Shown here piece by piece: positions 40,962 through 53,380 of a stretch of 64,000 bases of DNA. The stretch covers positions 3,899,024 to 3,963,023 of the forward strand of contig OX421497.1 in NCBI GenBank assembly GCA_949126835.1, written 5' to 3'. This stretch comes from Anisus vortex. Its lineage: Eukaryota; Mollusca; Gastropoda; Planorbidae. Every line of letters starts with the position of its first letter. Position 1 is the stretch's first letter. The notes below the pieces were generated by a model. It worked only from the letters and a program-made list of their open reading frames with translations. It was not told the origin of the DNA and ran no database searches. The translations under genes were made by a program, and so were the position numbers.

Positions 40962-41829
40962 GAACTGTTCCCTAACAGTCCCTAACAGAAAATTCAGTAA
41001 TTGACGTTGCTACACCAAAAGTATTCAAGGAAAAGTATTTATCCCTGGTTTTTACTCCTCTTTCATCCATCTACATGCTTAAATGCCAACAATAATTACA
41101 CAAAAGCAGAGCGTAACTTTTGCAGATCAATTTGATTATAGTGATGAAGAATGAAAACAAAATCTGTATAAGTAGCACCAAAAAAACATTTCAAGTCGAA
41201 ATACGACTCAAGGCGACATGACAAATAAATATACCGTAGAAATAAATGCACAGAGTTTGCATAGATTGATCAAGGAAATAAATGTGCAGTGCTGCATAGC
41301 ATAATCAAAAGCGCAAATTCACGACATCAACAGAACTAAACTAGAATACAAATACAGTGTATACTGGCTGGAGACCGAAAAATATTTATAAACAAATCTG
41401 TGATATAAAAAGATATGTGTGTATCCACAGGGGAATGAAGTGTCATGTCATTACACAAATAAATACATATGCCAATATCATCAACACACACACAAACTGG
41501 TACGTCTAGACTTTTATAAGTTAAAAGTTTTGCACATTTTCTACTTTTAACTCATGGAATGTGAAATGTTTACATAGTCAAAGCAGCTTATGCAGCTCCC
41601 TTAGCTTTCTTTAGGGAGCCAGAAAACCAAGGAAAAAACTAAACTCTGAAACTCAAACTGGCTGATTAAATTTAAATGAAACAAATTCATCAAACAAAGC
41701 CAAAAGACTTTACATTTGTCCAGCAATACAAAGTTCAGTCAATAAATAAAGAGAAAACCACATGACTCCTACTGCAAGCTGGTGCTGCAATAATAGGATG
41801 CCACACATGTAGGCAGCTCACTGGCTGCT

Positions 41830-44800
41830 TCAGAGCATGCCCTCAAAGTTCTGCTCAAACAGGTCGGGGTAGGACTTCTGGAACTGCTTGAGCCTGTGCT
41901 TCTTGTCCTTCAGCGAGATGGCCGTGTCGTCCAGGACGGAGTTCATCAGCTCCACCAGGGACAGCTCGGTGCAGTCCTTGCTCTGCCTCTTGTATTCCTC
42001 CGCAGAGACTCTGTTGCAGAAACTGGATTCTGTCAATGGATCAATTTAACAAAACATTATTTCTTTATTTATTCAAAACAAATATCCCAAACAGGTATAA
42101 TACACTTCTATTCTAAATTGTAAATACTTTTCTCTTGAAATTGTTTCCACAGTGAAAATTAAATATCAATTAGGTACATACTATTTTTTTATCTAATTTT
42201 ATGAAATATACTATTATAAAATTACTATTCAAAAATTAAAAAAAAAAATTCCTAAAGATATAATTGTTAACAATAGTGGAATGTCAGACACACACCACAA
42301 AAAAAAGTAAATTTTAACCTCAATTTAATTTTTTTTAAACACTTTGGCTGGGCCATTGCCTATCTCCAACAAAGAGAGAGAAATGGGAAATTTGAGTTCC
42401 ACTGGCAAAAAATGCTTTGTCTCTTTTTTAAAACTCAAAATTAGTTATTCTCACTGAAAATAAGAACATTTTTTTTTATTAAATACTGATCTTTAGTACT
42501 CTAATATAATAGAGGGGCACGGTAGCCGAGCGGCAGCGCGTTCGACTGGCGAGCCGAAGGTCCCGGGTTCGAATCTTGGTGCAGGCTAGGATTTTTTCCT
42601 GGGTCTGGAGGGTGTCCCTGAGTCTACTGAGTCCCTGTGCATAGTGCTGGCCACACAATCACCTAGTATGCCGTGGCCACAGATACTGGTGAACGCTGCT
42701 TCATCGGACCTATGGATCAATTCGGTCCGACGGGTACTTTACTTACTACTAATATAATAGACAGAAAAAACTGAGGCGTTTCTCAGAAGATGCTGAATTT
42801 TGACAAAGAGTCGATTTCTGCAAAATCACCTTTCAATGACTTTTAACCTTTATCAAGTGGACTACTAATCATTCACAAACTGGGTTTCTACGAACCACAG
42901 TCCGGTCCAAACCTAACCTGCATAAATAAAATACTTTGGTTGAGATTACACATCAGTCCAACGTAGAGAAATAAAAACATATAATTTGGCTTATTGGATC
43001 CTAATTACCACAGTCCAGCATGGGCTTCCCAGTCTTCAGCTGGTACAGCTTGATGGCCACCTTCTGCCTGACCAGCCGGGGGACAGTCATCATCTTGTCC
43101 ACATTGTTCACCATGAACTGGACCAGCTTCTGCACCACGTTGGAGGCCAGCAGCTTGTGCTGGAAGATGCAGTTGGTGAGGAGACCAAGGATCACCATCT
43201 CATTGGATTCCTGCAAGTTGGCAGCAAGACAGATTGACACAATTAGTTTCACCTGACACATCTATTTACTGGGATCTTAATCTAAAAATCATTTGTAAAA
43301 ATTCTCAAACTTTTCACAAACTGTTAAAAAATATCATGACCCAATAAATACCATTATAGATTATACAAGCTAAATTGCCCGGCGTTGCCCGGGTAAAAAA
43401 AAAACAGGGCTGTATAAGGTGAAGATAACAAATGTATAAACTACACTTAAAAGAAAGCTATAAATCGTATATTTAAATTATTATTTTTTTACTGAATACT
43501 TTTAGGAAAGTAAATAAATATTGTAATCGGGTAAAAAATTAGGCAAGTATTTTTATTTAACAAAATCTAAAATTGCCTGTAGATTTACAATGTCTTTTGT
43601 TTTTAAAAGTTTGAAAAAAAAAATTGTTGAAAAAAAAAGTTTAGTCTAAGTGGAGAATCAAACCCGGGTAGCCCGTATAGCAGTCCGCTACGTTTACCAC
43701 TGAGCTATCGAAGACACATGTCCGATGTGAAAAATTATTAAGACAGTATATAGGGTTAGGTCTAAATAGGTCAGTGACACAAAATCACGTGATTTCAAAT
43801 TGACCAATGGGGATCCGTATGGGGACAAACAGTCTCATTTTATATATATAGATCTAACATGTTTTAATGTTAACTTTTGCATGTGGGTATTTTTTTTTTT
43901 AAACATTTATAGAGGATGATTTTAGCACTCTTAGAATTCAAAGATGCAGACCATACATTTTCTTTAAAAAAAGCGAGGACTCCTTTATAAGAGATAAAGT
44001 TGTTACGGTTTTTACTGCAAAATTAATAATTTCCATGATGCTTTGTTCATTTTTAATCAAAACTACAACCAGTCAAAAGTTTTCAAAATGTTCCCTGGAC
44101 TTGAAAAAAAAAGTCAGTTTTAACAAATTTTCATATCATCTGCATGAACCGTGATGTATGTAACCCTAGTCGTAAGTGTACGTACAAACATCATAATTAG
44201 TCAAATCAAAAAAATCTAGGGAAGTACACCAAACCGTACACCTAAGATATACAGTTACAGAGTGACCAACAGATCAACTGGACTTGAACCATTACTAAAC
44301 AAACACTCACCTGAGGGTCTAGGCGAATGGACGTATCCGTAGCGACTGACCTCATGAACTTGAGAAGCCTGTAAAGTTCTTCTCTGGCAACCACGGGCAA
44401 CAGGATCATGTACAGCTGTAGAGCACTCAATGCTAAATCATTCAGAGATAATAGAGTTGATTTTGCTTTACCCAACATACAAATAGCATCTTAAAAACAT
44501 TTAAAAGGGATTCCTATTTTCAATACATCTTCAAATCATCCATACCCTAAGTTAAGACTGAATGAAACCTAATATTTCAATAAAAAAATTCTTATAGAAG
44601 TGTACAGTAGCATGCTAATTTTAAAAAGTCGTACATTCTTTCACACCAAGTAGGCCCCTGAATCTAGTAAAGCAGCATTCTACAGTGCCTGTGGCCAAAG
44701 CATACAAAGGTGATTGTGTGGCCAGCACAATGCCTAAGAGCCTTTACCTCTTTACCTTCCACCCCAACTAAAGTCATGTACCCATCAGTGTTGAGTAGAC

Positions 44801-47800
44801 TCAGTGAGTGACATGCTCCCAAAACCCTAACTATTAACCCAAATTCAAACCAGAACCCGAGGAATGGAAATCAACAGGCAGCCGCTGGCCCATAGTGCCC
44901 AACAGGTACTTTTCTTAATGCAGGTAAGGGGAACGGTGGCAGCGCATTTGGCTGACATACGGTAGGTCCTGGGTTCAAATCCTGGTGAAGGCTAAGATTT
45001 TTTCCCCAAGTCTGAAGGGTCTCCCTGAGTCTACCCAGCTCTGATGGGTACCTGACTTTAGAGTAAAGTAAAGGCAGCTAGGCATTGTGCTGGCTACACA
45101 ATCCTCGAGATTGCCATGGCCACAGAAACTGGTGAACACTGCTTCACTAGCCTAATGAAGGTCCAGTGGTCCAAATGGGATTCTTTACTTTTTTTTACTT
45201 AACATAAATACAGATAATTATTGTCAATAAATTTATTTCTAAAAATAAATACTATGGCACATTCACTGTAATATAACAAATCAGAGACAATGGCCACTAA
45301 CTTATTTTGTTTTTAGAGGAAAAAAAATCCATTACCATTTTCATAATTGTCAGCCAAGACTAAGTTCAGAATAGCAATGTGAAGTTCCAAGTACTTCTGC
45401 GGGAGGAGGCACTGGCTTTGACTGGTGAAATGTTTAACAATGATATCCTTGGCCCACAGCTTAGCCTCAATGCCTCTACGCCTGAATACTGGCTCGCTCA
45501 GCAAATTTAAAGCTGCGGAAGAGGAAAATACAGGAAATACAAGAAAGATACTGGTTAATTTTTTTTTCTCTTTCTAACACGCTCACCGACTCCAGGGTTT
45601 TTTACTTTATAAATTCCCAAACTTTTCCCAAGCTTTCACAAACAAATGTTTATCAGAAAAATTGAAATTTTCTTCTGTTTACTGGCAGTACTAAGTCAAG
45701 CAATGGAATGTTTATCTTTTGGTTTACAATCACTTTTTGTAAGTCAATTGTTTGTATTTTCTTTTAAATGATAAAATGAAGACAAGTCTGTTATGTACAT
45801 TGATAAAATTTAGCCTGTATAGGCCCTTTCAGGAGAAAGGCGAGAGGCGGAGGAAAGGGAGATTGCGCCACTGTCCCTTAAGGATGGAAGGATGCCATAT
45901 ATGCCTTTCTTAATGAATCAGATCTGCAAAATGTGTAGATTTGCATTGCATGCACTTGAAAAACCCAGACTGTTGGCAGAATGTCAGCCCAGAAAAACTA
46001 AAAACAGTCTGTGTCAAAAGTCAAAAGCTTGTGTAATGCAACTTTTTTTTTAATTTAAAAAATGTCAAACATTTTCAGATGACAAGCCTTTTTTCCTGGC
46101 TAAAATGCCTGGTTTTCACTGCCATGAATATAAAAAAAAATCCCAGTCTAGATCCTGGTTTTCCAGGGTTTGTGAGAGCCCTGCTGTCAAAGAAATATTT
46201 TGATTAATTACCTTTAGGTAGGAATTCAATACATTCCATGGCAGTCTTAAGTAACGGGTCAGAGGGTGTGTTGACAGTGCTTGGGGTCAAGGGAAGGTGC
46301 CAGCTGCGAGCGATGAGGTTAGAGATGATCAGGTGGTCTCTGTGTATCTGCTGCCGGGACCTTTTGTCCTCACTGAGGATGCCATCCAGGAAGGTCAGCT
46401 CCACTAACGTCAGGAGCTGGGTCAAAGCCACCTCCCTCCAGACTTCTTCAATAACTGACAGACAAATACAATTTTAAATGGCAAATAAAACGCACACAGT
46501 TAAAAAGAAGAAAATATATATATACTAGCGGTTATGCCTGTCAAAATGACGGAGAAACGAATGATTACAATGTGTTTTGTTTAAAGAGAAAAAAAAAAAA
46601 CTAACACTATTACAATAAAAACTGTAGTGAGAATGTATCTTTCGGTATTTAGTTTTTGTTCCTTTTTTTATTAAACGCATTTCAAGGGTAGATCCTTCTG
46701 AAATGACGCTCAGTTTAGAACTTTAACACACGGTGATTAGTAATAAGTCTAAGTTTATTTTAAAAATAAATTAACGAATTAAGCAATATTGCTGATAAAA
46801 TAAACATTTATTTGGAGGATGTTTCCAATTTATACATTGAACTAATGTGCTGAACGATCAAACGGCCCATATAGCGAACAAACATATAAATAAATTAATT
46901 TACAAACATATATATAAACCAACTCACGGTAATTATGTATATTATTGATTTGTATTTCAATAAACGTAAAAAAAAAATGTTTTGCTAAATCCAGACTTTT
47001 TACCAAAGTCCTAACCACTGCTATTGGTGTAAGCACCTAACAAGACACTGAGGTGAGTGAGGGAATATTATTAAGTGAGCAAGCTGTACACATGAGAGCA
47101 AAGGCCACATTTGCCGCTGCTACTGGATTTGTACTTAAACTCGCAAATGGTACATTCTAATAGGCCTACTCTGTACTCTGTGGAAATTGTATACTCTTGT
47201 CAGGACCATTTTACAATGTGATACAAGGACAGTTAAAATTTAGCATTGAATTTTCTCTTTATCTCAAATGAAGACCATCAAAGTTAGAGCAACCATCTAC
47301 CAAAATTCTTCCAAATCTGACAGAAAGATACCAATTCAAAATGATAATATGATACTGATACTAGAACAGCTAAACTAAACTTGTCTTCAAAAGGTTTTCT
47401 TTATCTTTATTTCAAAAACTTTCAAAGTGCGATCTTTACTTTATATGTTGTTGTTTATTACCCCCACACACACACACACACACAATCATTGAAGAAACAT
47501 TATGTTTAGTCAATGTTATGGAATGAATATGGTTTAATGTCTTCCGCATAAAAAAAACAAAATAAGTTTCTAACCTTCAGAACTTAAGGCTTTTTGCTTC
47601 CCTGGCGTTTGAAGAAGATCAAAGTGCTGGGAATTCTGGAGTTCTCTAAAAGGTTTCTTAAGTTCAGGAGCGTCAGGTTCCTCACAAGGTTCAAAACTTT
47701 CTCTAGAAAGTCTGGTTCAATATTAAAACTATCATTATTGTATCAACTACAGTTTTCAGTTGTTTTTTTTCTTCATTTATTTATTTAATACAGAACAATG

Positions 47801-50425
47801 TTTTTGTTTGTTTTTACATTTCTTTATTTGTTTAATGATTTAGCTATTTGATTTAAAATGTGACGGAAATTATCAGCCAAATATTTAATTAGTTGGTAGG
47901 AAAAAAAAACGCTTTGCCTAATTAATTACTTGTTAATGAAAAGAAGATATGGAAAATCAATTTGAAACCCTGACCTCACTATGTCAGATGCTTGAGTTAA
48001 GTTCTGAACATCTTCATCCTCTGCAACATCATCCTCTACACTGTCGGCATGCTCGCCGATGAACTGGTAGAGCTTGCTGCTGCTGTCTTCAAACATCGGA
48101 GCTTTCTCCGGGTCAGGTTTCTCCGTGGCAGAATGGAAAACTTTCCTGTGTATCAGCATCTGACAAACCTGCAGAGATCAAATTTTCTTCTATACTTTAG
48201 GGTTACTGGTTCACAAAATTTTTCTAAGTGAATAGGATTTGGTGTTTTTTTTTGTGCTATTTCCTCTTGCGAAATATGATAAGAATGTGACTTACAATAT
48301 AGTTTGTGTTTTTTGTTTTTTTAACTTTTATTTTTTTTATGTACGGGGAGCTAACATTCAAATTTATTGCGTTCGTAGGAGTGACGTCAGGCCCCCAATG
48401 TAAACACTAGAATTTATTGAAAATAGTCTGTTGCACTTCCTAAGACACTAATCAATAGCTCCAAGTGAAAAATTTTCAGTTGTTAATTTTTTTGAACCCA
48501 GCTACCCCAAAGAATTAGCAAACTTTCTTAAAGCAATTAAATACCCACTCTTCACTTTCCCACCAATTTTAATTTACAGTAACTTAAATGTATAGACTTT
48601 TACGATTCTTACGACAAATATAAAATTAAAAGTTAAAGGTCAGACTGAGGTGGGAAGGCCATACGGAACAAAATTTCACCAGGCAGGGGCTCTAGTATAG
48701 TCCTACCCAGACCAAGACTAAAGTCCTATCTGGAGGGGGGACTTACAAACAGACACAGAGATTCAGAAATAGAAACAGGTGAGTAAACATGTATTTGATA
48801 TTGTGCCAAAGAAACGGATGGGTAAACATGTATTTGATATTGTGCCAAAGAAACGGACGGGTAAACATGTACAGGATATTGTGCCAAAGAAACGGATGGG
48901 TAAACATGTATATGATATTTACTATTTTAAACAGTAAAGGTGGTTAGCATTATCTAAACTGTTCAATAAAGAAAATGAAACATTGACACATATATCAACC
49001 CTCTATTTCAGTTTGCTTAAATGACCCATTTTGATACTTTATAATTCGATACTTAGGACCACAGCCTCAATGTCTCCCATTAGTAATTTAATTTGTTTCC
49101 ATTTCTTCAAATTGCTAACAGTATGAAATAGAGGTAAGCTTTACTTTAACAGCCTTTTCCCTGGACAGATCTGCGGAGAACATGTCTTTGTCGTTGAGTA
49201 GGAAATGGAGCACAACATCCACAGCATCAGTGCCAGTGAAGCAGTTTTCTATGTGCCGCATTTTGTAGCGCCTTTTCTTCAGCTCTACTTTAGACTTAAA
49301 GTGCTCTATTAAGTCATTCCAGATTTTTGTAGCACGAAAAGGCCCTGCATTTAGAAATATATATTTTTCATTTTCAAGTAGAAAATTATTAATTGAATTA
49401 GGCTACTGATGCACAGAAATATTCATCAAAAAAATCAGTTAAATAGAGATTCTTTATAACTTTTCTTGCAATGATATTGATCTAATATTTTAAAAATACC
49501 CAATTATAAGTTTTAGCTGACAATAAATTATAGATAATCGGAAATCTGCATCTAAAACTTTCATGATTTCTAAAGGGCCAAACTGAGACCTTCAGCCTAC
49601 CATAAATAAAAATAGTTGTAGGTATACATTTTCATAAATAATTAAACAAGGGTTGCCAAAGGTGTAGCCTACAAATATTTTTTGTATATTATATTTTTAT
49701 TGCATTCACATTATAATCATTATTTACCTTGCCTTTCAGACTATTTCAGACCATTCATTATTCATTTTCATCCACTGAAAACTCTAATATTAAATCTTTT
49801 GGTATTTATTCAATCTAACCTACTTGAGTGAGGTTGGAGTTTACCAGCCACAGGACTTAAACACCATCATTCACTTTTAACTATTCTGATAGATTATCAC
49901 TATGTAAACTATGAGTCTATGTCTATGTAGAGAGTAGGCCTACTATTTACTATTGTTATTGTCATTGAACTATTTTATGACTTCGACTTCGGACTTCTTC
50001 TTTGTAGCTACACTACTACTACTACTCTAGCCTCGGCCTACTCATACTGTGATACTGTGCAGAAGAATATTGCGTCTTACACAAAATTGAGCCCTTGGGA
50101 GTCTTGTATTTTGATTAGGATTTTAAATTGTTAGATCTAGGCCTACATAACTTAATGCTACATTACATTTTACATTGTAACTGAGTCATAGTCATTGACA
50201 TTGTTAGGTTGTTGGTGTGTTCTGAATCATTCAGTCAGAATGACCCTGAAAAATACTGAGTGCAGGACGGAGAAAAAGACAGCTTAACGTTTCAAAAGAC
50301 GAAATTCACCAGTCATTTTTAACATATTTACCAATAGGACCTTTTGATTCCCGGAAAGGAATAGCTCTTTCGAATTGGCCTGTTTGTGGTGATTGGACTG
50401 CCATGGGATTAAAACCACTTGCCAT
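41830..50425 (-). CDS. DEPDC7: DEP domain-containing protein 7, complete, 9 exons
   Basis: Exons 50425-50332, 49344-49145, 48168-47975, 47702-47575, 46454-46212, 45512-45336, 44432-44311, 43210-43009 and 42029-41830 join in frame to 1560 nt (519 aa plus stop), close to the roughly 510 residues of vertebrate DEPDC7. The DEP domain spans about 32-135 (WNDLIEHFKSKVELKKRRYK, NCFTGTDAVDVV, VCQMLIHRKVF, FEDSSSKLYQF). The C-terminal half keeps family landmarks: VIEEVW, AMECIEFLP, REELYRLLKFM, and the ending KKHRLKQFQKSYPDLFEQNF. DEP domains commonly act in membrane association or signalling; the precise role of DEPDC7 is poorly defined. It is divergent from MRPL44. The exon 3 donor is ambiguous (GTGAGG at 47979 or GTCAGG at 47974); only the latter keeps frame with exon 4. 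Exon 4 is the least conserved. Confidence 0.93.
42514..42748 (+). mobile_element. complete SINE-A with 13-bp TSD
   Basis: tRNA-derived head GGCACGGTAGCCGAGCGGCA (A box) and GGGTTCGAATC (B box). A body with CATAGTGCTGGCCACACAAT follows, then a tail ending GACGGGTACTTTACTTA. Exact duplication CTAATATAATAGA at 42501-42513 and 42749-42761 marks a young retroposition into DEPDC7 intron 8. This is the reference copy for the family here. Confidence 0.93.
43375..43860. mobile_element. dispersed repeat with GCCCGGCGTTGCCCGGG and a tRNA-like block
   Basis: Begins AGCTAAATTGCCCGGCGTTG and ends near CATTTTATATATATAGATCT, a layout I associate with non-autonomous invertebrate repeats. A tRNA-like segment is inside (43644-43715). 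DEPDC7 intron 7. Confidence 0.5.
43644..43715 (-). other. tRNA-like sequence (pseudogene or SINE head)
   Basis: 72 bases in reverse with ATAGCTCAGTGGTAAACG (A box) and CCGGGTTTGATTC (B box). The acceptor arm pairs at only about 5 of 7 positions and the anticodon arm is poor, so not a functional tRNA. Confidence 0.5.
44645..44910 (-). mobile_element. SINE-A copy, divergent
   Basis: Reverse copy with GATTGTGTGGCCAGCACAAT. It lies back to back with the forward copy at 44937-45190. Confidence 0.75.
44937..45190 (+). mobile_element. SINE-A copy
   Basis: GGGAACGGTGGCAGCGCATT head, GGGTTCAAATCC B box, GGCATTGTGCTGGC body and CTTTACTTTTTTTT tail. DEPDC7 intron 6. Confidence 0.8.
46525..46760. repeat. 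dispersed repeat related to 5380-5600
   Basis: ACTAGCGGTTATGCCTGTCA, then AAATGACGGAGAAACGA, matching 5383-5430. DEPDC7 intron 4. Class unknown. Confidence 0.4.
48240..48560. mobile_element. fragment related to the element at 57512-58922
   Basis: TTTTTTTGTGCTATTTC and GTGACGTCA blocks, followed by AAAATTTTCAGTTG, are in the same order as at 58030-58310. DEPDC7 intron 2. Confidence 0.5.
48783..48916. repeat. 39-bp tandem repeat, 3.4 copies
   Basis: Period 39 (GTAAACATG at 48783, 48822, 48861 and 48900) with few substitutions. Confidence 0.9.
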
Positions 50426-50778
50426 TTCATAGAACAAAGTGTGGAAGACTACTTGCAATTTGCAATGTTTTGAATGAACCTCCTCGGAAAATTGGCCAGA
50501 TTTTTTTTTACTTTCATCAGATAATAATCAGACTCAGATTGCTGAGATAACCAATAATTTTTTTTACGATACTTTTAATTTATTTCTTAGCAAAATATTG
50601 TAATCAGCAATTTCTTAATATTTCTTTCTTTAATTTATTTTTCAAACGTTATTGAAAATTCTATTTAATAAGAGTTTGCCAGATGTGTTTTTCTTTCGAA
50701 GCTACCCGTGACCTGTGAAATTATTTACGACTTACGGTGAAAGATACAAAAAGATCCCCCATATTATATCCTTTTCAG

Positions 50779-52700
50779 CAGAGGTCGGCAACCTTTTGCT
50801 AACAGTGTAGGGCAGGGGTCGGCAACCTTTTGAGACGGAAGAGCCAAAAGTTACAATTTACAAAATTTTCCAGTTTTTAAAGAGCCACTAACATTTTTGT
50901 TTCAATATTATGGTATTTGATTTGATTTAGTTTTCAAATCCGGTAATTGCATTTGAAGCGAACCAGCGTCAATTCCAAATGGCTTAATGTTGATCTCATA
51001 TTTGTGTTGAGGGGATTTACTATGAACGCCAGAGTTTTTGCATTTGTTTTGAATTGCTCAAATATCTCAGCGAATCCATCCTTGCAGCTTTACATTTAAC
51101 TCATTAAGTTCATTGTGGTATCCCTCATGAAGTTGAATTTTTGCAGCCTTCTTCTTTCAATTCGGGATGGACAATGTTTTTTTTTTATTGAATAATGTTT
51201 TTATTTCACTCAAGCAAGAAGCAAAATGTTTCAATACGTTACCCCTAGTAAGCCATCGCACTTTATTGTGCAGAAGTAGGTCAGAATACTGGCTTTCTAT
51301 TTCTTCAAAAAATTCCTTAAACTGGTAGAGTGCTTTTGCCAAAATGCTGTTAATGATCTAAATTACCAAGTTCATAATCGCAATTATTTCGGCCGGAAAT
51401 GTATGTGCACAAAGCTCCTTTTGATGAACTATGCAGTGAAATGTTTAAAATTTATGGTTTATTTTTTAAAGAAGAAACGTTTTTACCCCTTTATGTATTC
51501 CTTTTATATTTCCGGCTCCACCAATTGCTATGGAAACGATTTTATTTATATCGATTTCACAGTCTTCCAGGCATTTTTGCACAGTTATTGCTATATCTTC
51601 TCCACGAATTTGCCCTGAGGGCGGCAGCAATCCTAGAAAATCTTATTTTGGACCTTGGGACGACATAGATCTATACCTGACGAAAAGGTTAACTTGTGCC
51701 GTGTCTTTTATGTCACAAGACTCATTCATAGAAAGTGATAAAGCAGAAGGCAGTTGAATGTCTTCCACTTACATATGTGTTACATTTGAAGACATTTTAG
51801 CAGCTCTATCTTGTACTGTTTTAGCAGATAATGGCAAGTCTTTGATTTTCTTCATGATTTCTGTTTTGTTTTTGAAATCACGAAACAGTTCTTCAGCTCC
51901 ACGTATAAAACAATATTTTACATATTCATCCCTCTTTTTGCAATTTGTAGTGATTTTTCAAATCTTGCCAGATTTAAATTATTTGAAGATTGCGCCAGTT
52001 ACTTAGCATAGATTTCGACTGTTGTTTTTGTTTTTGAAGCTCTTTAACAGCTTTTTTACGTGAGTCACCGGTTGGATATTTAACAGCAAATCGGGTATGT
52101 TTAGTAGTGAAGTGTCTCTACAAATTTGACTTCTTGTGTGCAAGTTTTTCTTGGCAAATGAGACAAGTCGGAAGTCCATCTGTGTTGCATATGAACGCAA
52201 ACGACTCCGTCCAATCTTGAAACAACCAGAAAGTGTTGTTTCTCGCAAGCGATTAAATTAACACACACGCAACCGTGCTCCGAGGAAGACTGACTGAAGA
52301 CTAAACACTAGGCCTACCGTCCGCTGGGTTGCTGGCTGGGTGGTAGTAGTGACTATGTATAGTGGCTGTCAGCTGTCCGTCTACTCTCTACTCCACCTAC
52401 TCTCACTGTTCTCCCTTGAGTGTTTTTATCCTGTTTGCAGTATATTATTGTATTTTTTTTTTGGCAGCATAATATATTTTTATTAGTTTTGAAAATAAAA
52501 TAATATACCGTATGCCTATTTATTAATATTTGCGCATGGAACTGGAGAGCCGCATCTTGACATCGAAAGAGCCGCATGCGGCTCGCGAGCCGCAGGTTGC
52601 CGACCCCTGGTGTAGGGCCTACAAAACTATGATTTCTAAATCATTCAACGTGCCAACAGCCTTAAAGTCAACCAGCTCTATTATACTGTTTTAAAATTAT
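50779..52700. mobile_element. outer hAT copy containing the 1.8-kb hAT insertion
   Basis: CAGAGGTCGGCAACCTTTTG precedes the inner element. The sequence resumes after it as ATGATTTCTAAATCATTC, then CGTGCCAACAGCC, as in the left end of 34309. So one hAT is nested in another; the right end is unclear. Confidence 0.65.
50813..52609 (-). mobile_element. hAT element with decayed GTF2IRD2-like transposase, 1797 bp, TSD GTGTAGGG
   Basis: CAGGGGTCGGCAACC to GGTTGCCGACCCCTG with an exact GTGTAGGG duplication (50805-50812 and 52610-52617). Minus-strand remnants in order: N-terminal RLVSFAKKNLHTRSQICRDT (52248-52003); [18 protein letters not shown] and SGQIRGEDI (about 51740-51590); IVHQKELCA (about 51420); then FFEEIESQYSDLLLHNKVRW (51342-51157). 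Stops and frameshifts break it. Confidence 0.92.
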
Positions 52701-52939
52701 TTTTATAGGACAATTAATTAAACTCCGTAGCAAGACCAAGGACAAAAGCAAAAGAGATTATTTATATTTAATACAAAATTAACGTACGTAGTGGTTGTGA
52801 TTTTCATCCTTTTTATTTGCATTAATATCAAAATAGCCTACAATATTTTATTACTGAACTTTCACATGTTGTCTTAACATTCTCATTTGTTAGTCAAGAA
52901 GTAGGATCTAGCACCTGCTAATATTAATTATTTGATCTC

Positions 52940-53380
52940 AGTTTAACCAAAGACTATAATAAATTTAAGATGGACCGCATCCTTTAATATTTCTGCTATT
53001 TGATGACTCGAATGACTTCTTTTCGGAATTCCTGATTCCCTTTTGCACTGTATACTTTCATTTTAATTAATCAATATGATTTTCACAATTAAAAATTAAA
53101 AACGAAAGTTGTATACAGCTGAAACATTTAGGCAAACGTAGAGGAGCGTCAATTAAGTCAATTAAGACAGCGTTCTTATCTTATAAGTTTACAGACGTTC
53201 CTTCTAGATAGACGATTATTACGTCCACTAGGCCCAAAACTCCTGCAGAACGTCGGTGGCAGGGATGGAACCCGCGACGCGTCAGTTGGTTTTTGGTTGA
53301 CAGTCCAGTGAACTAACCACTGGGCCAGCCGGCTTCAACGTTATTGGATGCGCACGGAAAAATAACGTATAAGTATAATA
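52940..53380. mobile_element. AAAGACTATAATAA MITE split by SINE-B
   Basis: The left half (CAAAGACTATAATAA, GATGGACCGC, GATGACTCGAATGACTTC) matches 11623-11923. The sequence is interrupted at GACAGCGTT by SINE-B and resumes at CGTTATTGGATGCGCACGG. Confidence 0.75.
53168..53336 (-). mobile_element. SINE-B copy inside a MITE
   Basis: TTACAGACGTTCCTTCTAGA to GGGCCAGCCGGCTTC; head in reverse as in 19264-19440. Short GCGTT/ACGTT repeat at its edges. Confidence 0.78.

Noticed and set aside
42514..42590. Functional tRNA gene
   Set aside because: The A and B boxes belong to the head of a SINE with body, tail and a 13-bp target duplication; the anticodon arm is not canonical.
51399..52006. Plus-strand frames of 60-90 codons upstream of DEPDC7
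   Set aside because: They are antisense to the decayed hAT transposase read on the minus strand.
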